Shown here piece after piece: positions 35,468 through 43,642 of a DNA stretch of 64,000 nucleotides (its first letter is position 1; every line of letters begins with the position of its first letter). The stretch is taken from NCBI RefSeq assembly GCF_900115685.1, contig NZ_FOXJ01000001.1:1-64000 (forward strand), in the 5' to 3' direction. This stretch comes from Variovorax sp. 770b2 (lineage in GTDB: Bacteria; Pseudomonadota; Gammaproteobacteria; Burkholderiales; Burkholderiaceae_C). The position numbers were made by a program, and so were the translations under genes. Below the pieces are notes generated by a model. That model worked only from the letters and a program-made list of their open reading frames with translations, was not told the DNA's origin and searched no databases.

Positions 35468-36280
35468 TCAGAACGCCGGCACGAGCGAGCCCTTGAACTG
35501 GGTCTCGATGAAGCTCTTCACCTCCGGCGACTGGTACGCCGCCACGAGGCGCTTGGCCCAGGGCTTGTCCTTGTCCAAGCGGCGCACGGCGATCAGGTTG
35601 GCGTAGGGGCTCACCGGGGCTTCCTTGATCACGGCGTCCTTGTTCAGCGACAGGCCCGCCTTCTCGGCGTAGTCGTTGTTGATGGACGCGATGGTCAGGT
35701 CGTCCAGCGAGCGCGGCAGTTGGGCCGCATCGAGCGCGATCAGCTTCAGCTTCTTGGGGTTGGTCACCACGTCCAGCGGCGTGGCGTTGTTGTTCTTCAC
35801 CGCCTCGGGCTTCAGCGTGATGAGGCCGGCCTGCTGCAGCAGCAGCAACGCGCGGTTGCCGTTCGACGGATCGTTCTGGATGCCGACCGAAGCACCCTCG
35901 GGCAGTTGGTCGATCGACTTGATCTTGCGCGAGTAGAACCCCAGCGGCGCCGTGATCGTGAGGCCCACCGGCACGATGTCGAAGCCGCGCGCCTTGTTCT
36001 GGTTATCGAGGAAAGGCTGGTGCTGGAAGGCATTGGCGTCCAGGTCCCCCGAGGCCAGCGCCGCGTTGGGCAACTGGTAGTCGTTGAACACCACGACCTG
36101 GATGTTCAGGCCGTCCTTGGCGGCGACCTTCTTGACCACTTCGAAGATCTGCTCGCCGTTGCCGACGGAGACGCCGACCTTGAGCGTGTTCTTGTCCTGC
36201 GCGAAGGCGGTGTTGCCGGCGAAAAGGGCGGCTGCCAATGTGGCAAGGGCCAGGGTGCGGCGGCGGAAAGTGGTGTGCAT
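35468..36280 (-). CDS. metQ: MetQ-family substrate-binding protein, copy 1
   Basis: A 270-residue periplasmic binding protein of the NlpA/MetQ family, feeding a methionine-type ABC importer. The signal peptide ends near AFAQDKN without a lipobox Cys, so it is probably cut by signal peptidase I and soluble rather than lipid-anchored. Family blocks: FNDYQLPNAALASGDLDANAFQHQPFL, SVGIQNDPSNGNRALLLLQ and LDAAQLPRSL. The start at 36280 fits the signal peptide; the longer frame does not. It is divergent from metNI-metQ2 and shares a 236-base regulatory region with it. Confidence 0.92.
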   Translation of the reverse strand: MHTTFRRRTLALATLAAALFAGNTAFAQDKNTLKVGVSVGNGEQIFEVVKKVAAKDGLNIQVVVFNDYQLPNAALASGDLDANAFQHQPFLDNQNKARGFDIVPVGLTITAPLGFYSRKIKSIDQLPEGASVGIQNDPSNGNRALLLLQQAGLITLKPEAVKNNNATPLDVVTNPKKLKLIALDAAQLPRSLDDLTIASINNDYAEKAGLSLNKDAVIKEAPVSPYANLIAVRRLDKDKPWAKRLVAAYQSPEVKSFIETQFKGSLVPAF

Positions 36281-36353
36281 GGTGTTGCGCGAAATCAAAA
36301 AAAGAAGGCGCGAATGTGTCATTGCCGCCAGCGTTTGGGAACGAACCAATGCG

Positions 36354-36365
36354 CATATCGATATG
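36354..36365. promoter_or_regulatory. 12-bp palindrome in metQ/metN divergent promoter
   Basis: CATATCGATATG is a perfect palindrome 74 bases upstream of metQ (36280) and 152 upstream of metN (36517). It is a candidate operator for a factor controlling both directions. No factor can be named. Confidence 0.4.
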
Positions 36366-36390
36366 GCGTTCGCGGCACGCCTTTTGAAAT

Positions 36391-36414
36391 GCTTATGCGT
36401 TTTCATGCATAAGC
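36391..36414. promoter_or_regulatory. 8-bp inverted repeat in metQ/metN divergent promoter
   Basis: GCTTATGC, eight-base spacer, GCATAAGC. It is close to the middle of the gap between the divergent metQ and metN genes, and there is no T-run, so an operator is more likely than a terminator. Confidence 0.45.
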
Positions 36415-36516
36415 AAGCGCCGATTTGTTCGTTCCCTTTTGGCGCCGTTGTTTTCATACTCGGCACCTTTTTGCGAACTTCGCGGCCCGCTTTCACGCCG
36501 GTCGCGCCTCTTTTCC

Positions 36517-37389
36517 ATGACCCACCCATCGCCCGATGCGGCCCGCGGCAACGACGCGGCGCCGGTCATCCGTCTTCAATCGGTGCAGAAGTCCTTCGCC
36601 TTGCCCAGCGGCGAGGTGTTCGACGCCGTGCAATCGCTCTCGCTCGACATCCACCAGGGCGACGTGTTCGGCCTGATCGGCAAGAGCGGTGCCGGCAAGT
36701 CGACGCTGCTGCGCCTCATCAACCTGCTGGAGCGGCCCGATGCGGGCAAGGTGCTCGTCGGTGGGCGCGACCTCACGACGCTCTCGCGCCGCGAGTTGCG
36801 CGACACGCGCCAGAACATCGGCATGATCTTCCAGCAGTTCAACCTGCTGCAGAACGCCACGGTGTTCGACAACGTGGCCTTCCCGCTGAAGATCCACGGC
36901 CGCCATTCCAAGGCCGAGATCAACACACGAGTGCGCGAATGCCTCGACCTCGTGGGCCTCGCCGAAAAGATCGACACCTACCCCGCCCAACTCTCGGGCG
37001 GCCAGAAGCAGCGCGTGGCCATTGCGCGCGCGCTGGCACCGCGCCCGCAGGTGCTGCTGTGCGACGAGCCCACCTCGGCGCTGGACACCGAAACCACCCG
37101 CGCACTGCTCGAGACGCTGCGCGACATCAACCAGAAGATCGGCGTGACCATCGTGATCGTCACGCACGAGCTCTCGGTGGTCGAGGTGCTGTGCCGCAAC
37201 GTGGCCATCCTGGAGAAGGGCCGGCTCGTGGAGCAATTCGCGGTCGATGCGCCGAGCGAAGAACGCAAGACGGCCCTCGGCCGCGAGATCGACGAGCTGG
37301 TGCGCCGTCGCGAGCGCGAGGCGCGCCTGCCGGTCGAGCCGCGTCCGTTCACGGCGCAGCGCAACGCCCAGGAGGTGGCCTATGTTTGA
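36517..37389 (+). CDS. metN: MetN-like ABC transporter ATPase, short form
   Basis: A 290-residue ATP-binding subunit driving methionine-type uptake. Walker A is GKSGAGKST (about residues 56-64), the signature [15 protein letters not shown] and Walker [13 protein letters not shown], with the H-loop [13 protein letters not shown]. The protein ends soon after the core, with a basic tail, and lacks the C-terminal NIL domain that lets methionine inhibit longer MetN proteins. It overlaps metI by eight bases. Start 36517 is preferred because the frame from 36439 reads spacer sequence. Confidence 0.92.
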   Translation: MTHPSPDAARGNDAAPVIRLQSVQKSFALPSGEVFDAVQSLSLDIHQGDVFGLIGKSGAGKSTLLRLINLLERPDAGKVLVGGRDLTTLSRRELRDTRQNIGMIFQQFNLLQNATVFDNVAFPLKIHGRHSKAEINTRVRECLDLVGLAEKIDTYPAQLSGGQKQRVAIARALAPRPQVLLCDEPTSALDTETTRALLETLRDINQKIGVTIVIVTHELSVVEVLCRNVAILEKGRLVEQFAVDAPSEERKTALGREIDELVRRREREARLPVEPRPFTAQRNAQEVAYV

Positions 37390-38044
37390 GAACATCGCCC
37401 CCATCCTTCCCGAGCTGTGGGTCGCCACGGGCCAGACTTTCATGATGCTGGCCATCGGCCTGTCGGCCGCAGTGCTGATCGGCGGGCCGCTAGGCATCCT
37501 GCTGTTCCTGTTGGGGCCGGGCCAGTCGCTGGAGAACAAGCCGGCGTTTCTGGTGCTGAACTGGATCGTGAACACGGTCCGTTCCTTCCCTTTCATCATC
37601 CTGCTCGTGGCGCTGGTGCCGTTCACGCGAGTGATCGCGGGCACCTCCATCGGGCCGCTGGCGGCCGCGGTGCCGCTGTCGTTCGCAGCCATTCCCTACC
37701 TGGCGCGGCTGGTGGACCAGTGCCTGCGCGAAGTGCCGCGCGGCGTGATCGAGGCGGCGCATGCCATGGGCGCCTCGGAGCTGCAGATCGTCGGCCGCGT
37801 GCTGCTGGTGGAGGCCCGCTCGGGCCTGGTGCTGGCGCTGACGGTGCTGGCCGTGAGCTTTCTCTCGTACTCGGCGGTGGCCGGCGTGGTGGGCGGCGGC
37901 GGCATCGGCGACCTGGCGATCCGCTACGGCTACTACCGCTTCCAGACCGACGTGATGGTGCTCACCGTGGCGCTGCTCGTGGTGCTGGTACAGATCCTGC
38001 AATTCGTGGGGAACACCACGGCGCGCAGGCTGGACAAGCGTTGA
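37382..38044 (+). CDS. metI: MetI-like ABC transporter permease
   Basis: A 220-residue inner-membrane permease with five hydrophobic segments. The EAA-like coupling loop reads VIEAAHAMGASELQIVGRVLLV (about residues 122-143), which contacts MetN. Family marks are NTVRSFPFIILLVALVPFTR and GGGGIGDLAIRYGYYRF near the end. It overlaps metN by eight bases and precedes metQ copy 2 by 40. Length is normal. Confidence 0.95.
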   Translation: MFENIAPILPELWVATGQTFMMLAIGLSAAVLIGGPLGILLFLLGPGQSLENKPAFLVLNWIVNTVRSFPFIILLVALVPFTRVIAGTSIGPLAAAVPLSFAAIPYLARLVDQCLREVPRGVIEAAHAMGASELQIVGRVLLVEARSGLVLALTVLAVSFLSYSAVAGVVGGGGIGDLAIRYGYYRFQTDVMVLTVALLVVLVQILQFVGNTTARRLDKR

Positions 38045-38084
38045 TTTCCTTCTTTTTCCCTTCTTTCCCTTTCCTGCTCATTCC

Positions 38085-38906
38085 ATGAAAACCGCACTGC
38101 TGCGCCGCTCCGTCCTCGCCCTGTCCCTCGTCGCGCTGTCGTTCGGCGGCCTGTCGCTGGCGCAGGCGCAAGACGCCAAGAAGAACCTCGTGATCGGCGG
38201 CACCGCCGGCTCCAACTACGACCAGCTGAAGTTCGGCATCGTGCCGATCCTGGAGAAGAAGGGCTACAAGGTGAAGCTGGTCGAGTTCAACGACTACGTG
38301 CAGCCCAACCTCGCGCTGGCCCAGGGCTCGCTGGACGCCAATTTCTTCCAGCATCAGGTCTACCTGAAGAAGTTCTCGGCCGACCAGAAGCTGGACTTGG
38401 CCGAACTGGTGCAGGGCCCGATCGCGCCGCTGGGCATCTACTCGACCAAGCGCAAGACGCTGGCCGAGGTGAAAGAGGGCGACCGCGTGACGCTGCCGAA
38501 CGACCCGAGCAACTTGGCGCGCGCGCTGGTGCTGCTGGAGCAGAACAAGCTCATCACCATCAAGGCCGGCGTGGACCCGATCCGCGCCTCTGAAAAAGAC
38601 GTGGCCGAGAACCCGAAGAAGCTGAAGTTCATTCCGCTGGAAGCCGCGCAGCTGCCGCGCTCGCTGGGCGATACCGAGTACGCCATCGTCAACGGCAACT
38701 TCGCGATCTCGTCGGGCCTGAAGCTCACCGAGGCCGTGGTGCTGGAGAAGACGCCCGACTACTACCTCAATGTGGTGGCCGTGAAGAGCGCCGACAAGAA
38801 CTCGGCGTGGGCCAAGGACATCGTGGAGGCCTACCATTCGAAGGACTTCAAGGCGGTGGTCGACGCCAGGTTCCAGGGCTACGCCAAGCCCAGCTTTCTG
38901 CAGTAA
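38085..38906 (+). CDS. metQ: MetQ-family substrate-binding protein, copy 2
   Basis: A 273-residue periplasmic binding protein, the likely dedicated partner of metNI upstream. The signal peptide ends about LAQAQDAKK and has no lipobox Cys. Family blocks are FNDYVQPNLALAQGSLDANFFQHQVYL, VTLPNDPSNLARALVLLEQ and LEAAQLPRSLGD. It is followed by an ARD-like remnant. Ligand is presumably L- or D-methionine or a related sulfur compound, by family. Confidence 0.93.
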   Translation: MKTALLRRSVLALSLVALSFGGLSLAQAQDAKKNLVIGGTAGSNYDQLKFGIVPILEKKGYKVKLVEFNDYVQPNLALAQGSLDANFFQHQVYLKKFSADQKLDLAELVQGPIAPLGIYSTKRKTLAEVKEGDRVTLPNDPSNLARALVLLEQNKLITIKAGVDPIRASEKDVAENPKKLKFIPLEAAQLPRSLGDTEYAIVNGNFAISSGLKLTEAVVLEKTPDYYLNVVAVKSADKNSAWAKDIVEAYHSKDFKAVVDARFQGYAKPSFLQ

Positions 38907-38931
38907 TCACCTTTCAACGAAGGACTCCCTC

Positions 38932-39285
38932 ATGCCCGTGCTCGCCGTATTCGATGCCCAAGCCAACTGGCGCGACACGCATGTGTGCGACGGATGGATC
39001 ACCGAGCATCTGGCCACGCAGGGCGTGAGTTGGGGGCGGGGGAAGGCGAAGAAGGGGCAGCGCGCGCTCGATGGGGCAGGGCTGTTTTATTTGCCTACTG
39101 CCGAGGGGTATCTGGGGCTGTTGTTCGAAGGGGGTGAGTGGGTTTTCATTCCTTCCGACAAGCCGCATTTCTTCGATGCTGGCGAGGCGGAGTCTCTCGA
39201 TGGGCTGCCTGCTGGGCTGCCGCTCTTCGAGGCCTTTGTCGAAGAGGTGCTGTCCCTTACAGGGAACGACGCCGACGAGGAGTGA
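38932..39285 (+). CDS. Acireductone dioxygenase-like cupin fragment
   Basis: A 117-residue protein. Its second half, DGAGLFYLPTAEGYLGLLFE then GGEWVFIPSDKPHFFDAGEA, lines up with the cupin core of acireductone dioxygenase (GLF-L--G, then SVPA-TPHWFDMG), and the N-terminus matches the start of that family as far as QGVSWGRG. The middle of about fifty residues that holds the HxHxxxxE metal ligands is absent; only the final His (KPHFF) remains. The family works in methionine salvage, which fits its place after metNIQ. It is probably inactive as a dioxygenase or has a new role. A real start and codon use suggest it is expressed. Confidence 0.6.
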   Translation: MPVLAVFDAQANWRDTHVCDGWITEHLATQGVSWGRGKAKKGQRALDGAGLFYLPTAEGYLGLLFEGGEWVFIPSDKPHFFDAGEAESLDGLPAGLPLFEAFVEEVLSLTGNDADEE

Positions 39286-39320
39286 TGAGGGCTCGGGTCT
39301 TTGGCGAGTGCACAGGCCAC

Positions 39321-39391
39321 CGGGTACTCCCCTTCGCGGATGTCCCCCGGGGCTTCGCCCCTCCTTCTTGATTTCGCTGCGGGAGCACCCG
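39321..39391. repeat. REP-like palindromic unit, left
   Basis: An 11-bp near-perfect outer stem (39321-39331 / 39381-39391, one mismatch) encloses a GC-rich core (about 39335-39377) that contains a GGGGC-ttc-GCCCC hairpin. The same core recurs in opposite orientation at 39479-39518, so the two form an inverted pair. Confidence 0.65.
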
Positions 39392-39468
39392 ATGCCCTGC
39401 GCACTTGGGCACGCTCTGAGTGAACAGCCGATCAACGACGGCTCTGAAAACGAGCGCGCTGGCGGTGT

Positions 39469-39527
39469 GCCCTGTTCCGCGAAATCAAGGAGAGGGCGAA
39501 GCCCGGGGGACATTCGCGGAACAGGGC
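39469..39527. repeat. REP-like palindromic unit, right (inverted partner)
   Basis: A perfect 15-bp outer stem (39469-39483 / 39513-39527) encloses a core that begins GCGAAATCAAGGAG and ends GGGGGACATTCGCG. This is the reverse complement of the left unit's core with small gaps. It lies close after the monooxygenase stop. Confidence 0.7.
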
Positions 39528-39561
39528 GCACCGTCGGCGCGCTCGTCGCCCTGAACGGTGC

Positions 39562-40914
39562 TCAAGCCGCCAGCCGCTGCGCCGCCCGCCCGCCAGGCCG
39601 CGCCAGCCCGAGGTGATCGCGCAACGTGCGCCCCTCGTATTCCGTGCGGAAGATGCCGCGCTTCTGCAGGATCGGCACCACCCCATCCACAAAGTCCTGC
39701 AGCCCGTGCGGCAGCGCGTCGGGCATCAGGTTGAAGCCGTCCGCTGCGCCGCCCTTGAACCAGTGCTCGATGTCATCGGCGATCTGCTCGGGCGTGCCCA
39801 CGATCACGCGATGCCCGCCGCCGCCGGCCAGTTCGCGGATCAGCTGGCGCACCGTGTAGCCGTGCGTGCGGCCCGCTGCCACCACCGCGTTGAAGAAGGT
39901 GTGGTTGCCGTTGCCATTGCCGGGGAGCGGCAGGTTGTCGGGCAGGCGCTCGTCCAGCTTCAGGCGGTCGGGCGTGATGCCCAGCGTGCCGGCGAGGCGC
40001 GTGAGGCTGTAGTCCCACGGAATCAGGTCGACCAGCTCGTCGCGGCGGCGGCGCGCTTCGGCTTCCGTGCCGCCGACGATGGTGGTGAGGCCGGCCAGCA
40101 CCTTCACCGCATCGGGGCCGCGACCCAGTTCTGCGGCGCGGGTCTTGAGGGCGCGTGCGTAGGCCAGCGATTCCTCGAACGACTGCGAGGCCGAGAACAC
40201 GGCTTCTGCGTGGCGTGACGCAAGTTCGCGCCCATCGGCCGAAGCGCCGGCCTGCACCAGCACCGGATGCCCCTGCGGCGGGCGCGGCAGGTTCAGCGGC
40301 CCCTGCACCGCGAAGTGCTCGCCGCGGTGCGCAATCGCGTGCACCTTGGCCGGGTCGATGAAGCTGCCGCTGGCCTTGTCGCCGATGAAGGCGTCGTCTT
40401 CCCAGCTGTCCCACAGCGCCTTCACGATGTCGGTGAACTCCGAGGCGCGCGCGTAGCGCTTCGTGTGATCGGGCGTTGCGTCCAGGCCGAAGTTGCGGGC
40501 CGAGGGCAGGTCGGCCGTGGTCACCACGTTCCAGCCCGCGCGGCCGTTGCTCACATGGTCGAGCGTGGCGAAGCGGCGGGCGATGTTGTAGGGCTCGTTG
40601 TAGCTGGTGGAGGCCGTGGCGATCAGCCCGATGTGCGTGGTGGCCGCGGCCACGCAGGCCAGCAGGATGGTCGGCTCCAGCGCGGTGATCGGCCGGAAGT
40701 GGATCTGGTCCACGATGGCCGCGTTGTCCGCGAGGAAGATCGCATCGAGCTTGGCCGCCTCGGCGATCTGCGCGGTGCGGATGTAGTGCTGGATGTCGGC
40801 GAACGCCCACGGGTCGCTCTCCGGCAGGCGCCACGCCGAGGGCACGAAGCCCGAGTGCAGGATGTTGACGTTGAGATGCAGCTGCCTGCGCGGAGCGGTG
40901 TTGCTGCTGCTCAT
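39562..40914 (-). CDS. NtaA/SnaA/DszA-type FMN-dependent monooxygenase
   Basis: A 450-residue luciferase-like enzyme that uses reduced flavin from a separate reductase to oxidise substrates such as sulfonated, sulfur-containing or aminopolycarboxylate compounds. Marks: HPVLVQAGASADGRELASRHAEAVF (the FMN phosphate region, about residues 215-240), WNVVTTADLPSARNFG and SFIDPAKVHAIAHRGEHFAV. Length is normal. It overlaps the stop of metQ copy 3 by four bases (ATGA type), so it is co-translated with a binding protein. That suggests it acts on an imported sulfur compound. The substrate is inferred from context. Confidence 0.9.
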   Translation of the reverse strand: MSSSNTAPRRQLHLNVNILHSGFVPSAWRLPESDPWAFADIQHYIRTAQIAEAAKLDAIFLADNAAIVDQIHFRPITALEPTILLACVAAATTHIGLIATASTSYNEPYNIARRFATLDHVSNGRAGWNVVTTADLPSARNFGLDATPDHTKRYARASEFTDIVKALWDSWEDDAFIGDKASGSFIDPAKVHAIAHRGEHFAVQGPLNLPRPPQGHPVLVQAGASADGRELASRHAEAVFSASQSFEESLAYARALKTRAAELGRGPDAVKVLAGLTTIVGGTEAEARRRRDELVDLIPWDYSLTRLAGTLGITPDRLKLDERLPDNLPLPGNGNGNHTFFNAVVAAGRTHGYTVRQLIRELAGGGGHRVIVGTPEQIADDIEHWFKGGAADGFNLMPDALPHGLQDFVDGVVPILQKRGIFRTEYEGRTLRDHLGLARPGGRAAQRLAA

Positions 40915-41744
40915 TGGCTGAAGTAATCTGGCAGCCGGTAGCCCGCCCACACGGGGTTGGCCCTGAAGAACTTCTGGAACTCGGGCGACTGGTAGGCGGC
41001 CACGATGTCCTTCGCGAACCTGGCGTTCTCGTTGCTGCGCTTGACCGCCACCACGTTGACGTAGGGCAGCGTCATGTCTTCGAGCTTCAACGCCTCGGTG
41101 AGCTTCAGGCCCGAGGCCACGGCGAAGTTGCCCTGCACGGCGGCAAGGTCGGCATCGGCCAGCGAACGCGGGGCCTGCGCGGCGTCCAGCGGCACCAGCT
41201 TCAGGCGCTTGGGGTTGCTCGCCACGTCGCGCTCCGACACGCTCAGCGGGCTCACGCCCGGCTTCAGAGTCACCCAGCCGACGGCCGCGAGGATGTTGAG
41301 CGCGCGCGCCGCGTTCACCGGGTCTGCGGGCAGCGTGACGGTGGCGCCATCGGGCACCGCGGCCAGTGATTTGTGGCGCTGCGAATAAAGGCCCATCGGC
41401 GGCGTCGGCACGTGCACCACGGGCACCAAGTCAAAGCCCTGCTGCTTGTTCGTGGCGTTGAGGTACAGCGAGTGCTGGAAGATGTTGGCGTCGATCTGCC
41501 CGCGCTCCACCGCGTCGTTGGGCTGCACGCCCTGGCTGAACTCGACGTACTTGACGCTGTAGCCCAGCTTCTTCAGCTGGGGCTCGATGCCGTTCGTGAA
41601 GGCATCGCGGTACGGGCCGGGCATGAAGCCCACGCGCAGGTCGTCGGCGTGGGCGGAAACCTGAAGGACGAGGCTCAGTGCAAGGCCGCCGAACAGCGGG
41701 GCAGAGCGGCGCAGCCACAAGGGCGCGCGCGAAGAGGAAGGCAT
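40911..41744 (-). CDS. MetQ-family substrate-binding protein, copy 3
   Basis: A 277-residue periplasmic binding protein that is more diverged than copies 1 and 2. The signal peptide ends about VSAHADDL without a lipobox. Blocks: VEFSQGVQPNDAVERGQIDANIFQHSLYL, VTLPADPVNAARALNILA and LDAAQAPRSLADADL. It has no permease or ATPase beside it, so it probably uses the metNI importer or another one. It is paired by overlap with an FMN monooxygenase, which hints at a sulfonate or thioether ligand rather than plain methionine. Confidence 0.88.
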   Translation of the reverse strand: MPSSSRAPLWLRRSAPLFGGLALSLVLQVSAHADDLRVGFMPGPYRDAFTNGIEPQLKKLGYSVKYVEFSQGVQPNDAVERGQIDANIFQHSLYLNATNKQQGFDLVPVVHVPTPPMGLYSQRHKSLAAVPDGATVTLPADPVNAARALNILAAVGWVTLKPGVSPLSVSERDVASNPKRLKLVPLDAAQAPRSLADADLAAVQGNFAVASGLKLTEALKLEDMTLPYVNVVAVKRSNENARFAKDIVAAYQSPEFQKFFRANPVWAGYRLPDYFSQ

Positions 41745-41827
41745 GACGACAACTCCGGGAGACGGCGAAAGGAGTTGGGCACTCTAGGGGGCGGTGCCCG
41801 CCGCGCGAACGAAGATTTGCGCGCTTG

Positions 41828-41848
41828 GATATCCGGTCGGCGGATATC
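41828..41848. promoter_or_regulatory. 8-bp inverted repeat between metQ3 and racemase
   Basis: GATATCCG, five-base spacer, CGGATATC, in the 152-base gap between the divergent genes at 41744 (minus) and 41897 (plus). It is a candidate operator for a shared regulator. Confidence 0.5.
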
Positions 41849-41896
41849 GAGAGTTGGGGCGATGACATCGGTCCGTGCCTTTTGTAGGATGCCGCC

Positions 41897-42592
41897 ATGA
41901 CCCAGCACATCGGAATCGTCGGCTGTTCGGCCGAAGGCGCATCGCTTTGCTACCAGACCATCTGCGTAGAGGGCGCGAAGCTGCTCGGCCCCCATGCGCA
42001 CCCTGAAGTCTCGATGCACACGCCCTCGCTGTCGGACTACATGGAACACATCTACCGCGACGACTGGCGCGGCGTGGGCGAGGTGATGCTCGCGTCGGCG
42101 CACAAGCTCGCGAAGATCGGCGCGGACTTCCTGGTCTGCCCCGACAACACCATCCACCAGGCGCTGCCGTTCATCGAGGCGCGCTCGCCGCTGCCGTGGC
42201 TGCACATCGCCGGGTGTGTCGCGGAGGAGGCCGCGCAGCGCGGCTTCCGGCGCATCGGCATCACGGGGACGCGCTGGCTGACCGACAGCGAGGTGTATCC
42301 CGAGAAGCTCTCGGCGCGCGGCCTGGCATACGTCCGCCCCACCATCGAGGAGCGCGACGAGATTGCCCGGATCATCATGGAAGAGCTAGTCTATGGCGTC
42401 TTCAAGCCCGAGGCCGTGACCACCTTCCAGCGCGTGATGCAACGCATGAAGGACGAGGAGGGCTGCGATGCCGTGGTGCTCGGCTGCACCGAGATTCCGC
42501 TGATCATGAGCGACGCGAATTCGCCGCTGCCGACGCTCGACTCGACGCGGCTGCTGGCCCGTGCGGCGTTGCGCCGGGCGACACAGGGCTAG
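41897..42592 (+). CDS. Aspartate/glutamate racemase-family protein
   Basis: A 231-residue two-cysteine racemase of the Asp/Glu family. The two catalytic Cys lie in FLVCPDNTIHQAL (about residue 77-89) and VVLGCTEIPLIM (about 192-203). These enzymes interconvert L- and D-amino acids without PLP. It is divergent from the metQ3-monooxygenase pair, so a role in the same sulfur amino acid route, for example D-methionine use, is possible but not shown. The two-Cys motif is complete. Confidence 0.88.
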   Translation: MTQHIGIVGCSAEGASLCYQTICVEGAKLLGPHAHPEVSMHTPSLSDYMEHIYRDDWRGVGEVMLASAHKLAKIGADFLVCPDNTIHQALPFIEARSPLPWLHIAGCVAEEAAQRGFRRIGITGTRWLTDSEVYPEKLSARGLAYVRPTIEERDEIARIIMEELVYGVFKPEAVTTFQRVMQRMKDEEGCDAVVLGCTEIPLIMSDANSPLPTLDSTRLLARAALRRATQG

Positions 42593-43515
42593 GCCAGGAA
42601 TTCCTCGATCAGCTGCGCCACGCGCTGCGGCTGGTCGTGGTGCAGCATGTGGCCCGCATCGTCCAGGCGCTCGATGCGCACCGAGGGCACGGACTTCAGG
42701 CGCTCGTGGAATTCTTCGAGCGTGTAGCGGGTCTTCCACCAGCCGTGCAGGCTGTCGTCGGAGGCCTCGACCATCAGCGTCGGTGCGGTGATGCGTGCAT
42801 AGAGCGCCAGGGTTTCATCGACGCGGAAGATGTGGGCGTTGACGATCTTGTGCGCCGCCTCGCCCAGGATCTGCCAGCGCATGCTGCCGTCCGGCTGCGC
42901 ATGGCCGGCCGACCAGTGGCTCGCCAGCCAGTCGGCCTTGTCCTGCGTGAGGCGCGGGTTGGTCTTCATGAGGCGGCGGGCCACGCCGTCCACGGCCGAG
43001 TAGCCGGCCAGCGCCTTCTCGCCGCGGTGCAGGCCCTTGAGTTCGTCGATCCACTGGCCGTAGCGCGTGGGCGCTTCGTCGGGTTTGCGCCCCGGCATGC
43101 CGAAGCCTTCGAGGTTGACGAGGCGGCGGATGCGCGCGGGCCGCACGCCCGCGTAGTGCATGGCGACATTGCCGCCCATGCTGTGGCCGACGAGGTCGAC
43201 CGGGCGGGCGTTGTCTCCTTCGCCCGCGTAGTGGTCGAGCAGCCATTCGAGGTCGGCGAGGTAGTCGGCGAGCCAGTAGTTGTCGACGCCGCCGCCCTCG
43301 GTGAGGCCGAAGCCGCGCCAGTCGGGGGCGATGATGAAGCGGTCTTCCTTCAATGCATCGACGACGAATTGCCACGATGCCGCCACGTCCATCCAGCCAT
43401 GGACCAGAACGAGTGGCGGGCGCTCGGCGGAGGGTTGGCCCCAGAGGCGCACGTGGTAGCTCAGGTTGCGCACGGGCACGAATTCGCTGCGCGAGGGACG
43501 GAGGGCTTGGTACAT
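42589..43515 (-). CDS. Alpha/beta hydrolase
   Basis: A 308-residue hydrolase. The oxyanion loop is VHGWMDVAASW, the nucleophile elbow VGHSMGGNVAMHYAG (Ser about residue 116), acid in the ASDDSLHGWW segment and the final His in DAGHMLHHDQP. The start at 43515 (MYQALRPSR) matches the family N-terminus. The stop overlaps the racemase stop by four bases on the opposite strand. Substrate unknown; small esters or lactones are common for this group. Confidence 0.88.
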   Translation of the reverse strand: MYQALRPSRSEFVPVRNLSYHVRLWGQPSAERPPLVLVHGWMDVAASWQFVVDALKEDRFIIAPDWRGFGLTEGGGVDNYWLADYLADLEWLLDHYAGEGDNARPVDLVGHSMGGNVAMHYAGVRPARIRRLVNLEGFGMPGRKPDEAPTRYGQWIDELKGLHRGEKALAGYSAVDGVARRLMKTNPRLTQDKADWLASHWSAGHAQPDGSMRWQILGEAAHKIVNAHIFRVDETLALYARITAPTLMVEASDDSLHGWWKTRYTLEEFHERLKSVPSVRIERLDDAGHMLHHDQPQRVAQLIEEFLA

Positions 43516-43642
43516 GGGCGTCGATGATAAGGAGGGCGCCGCCGTGGCGCAGTCCGGCACATGACAGGCGCCGCACGCCGCGGCGCTCGGGTTTTGGCCG
43601 GCCGGCCAGCGCGTTGCGGGGGAGGGCGGTAGCATCCCGCGC

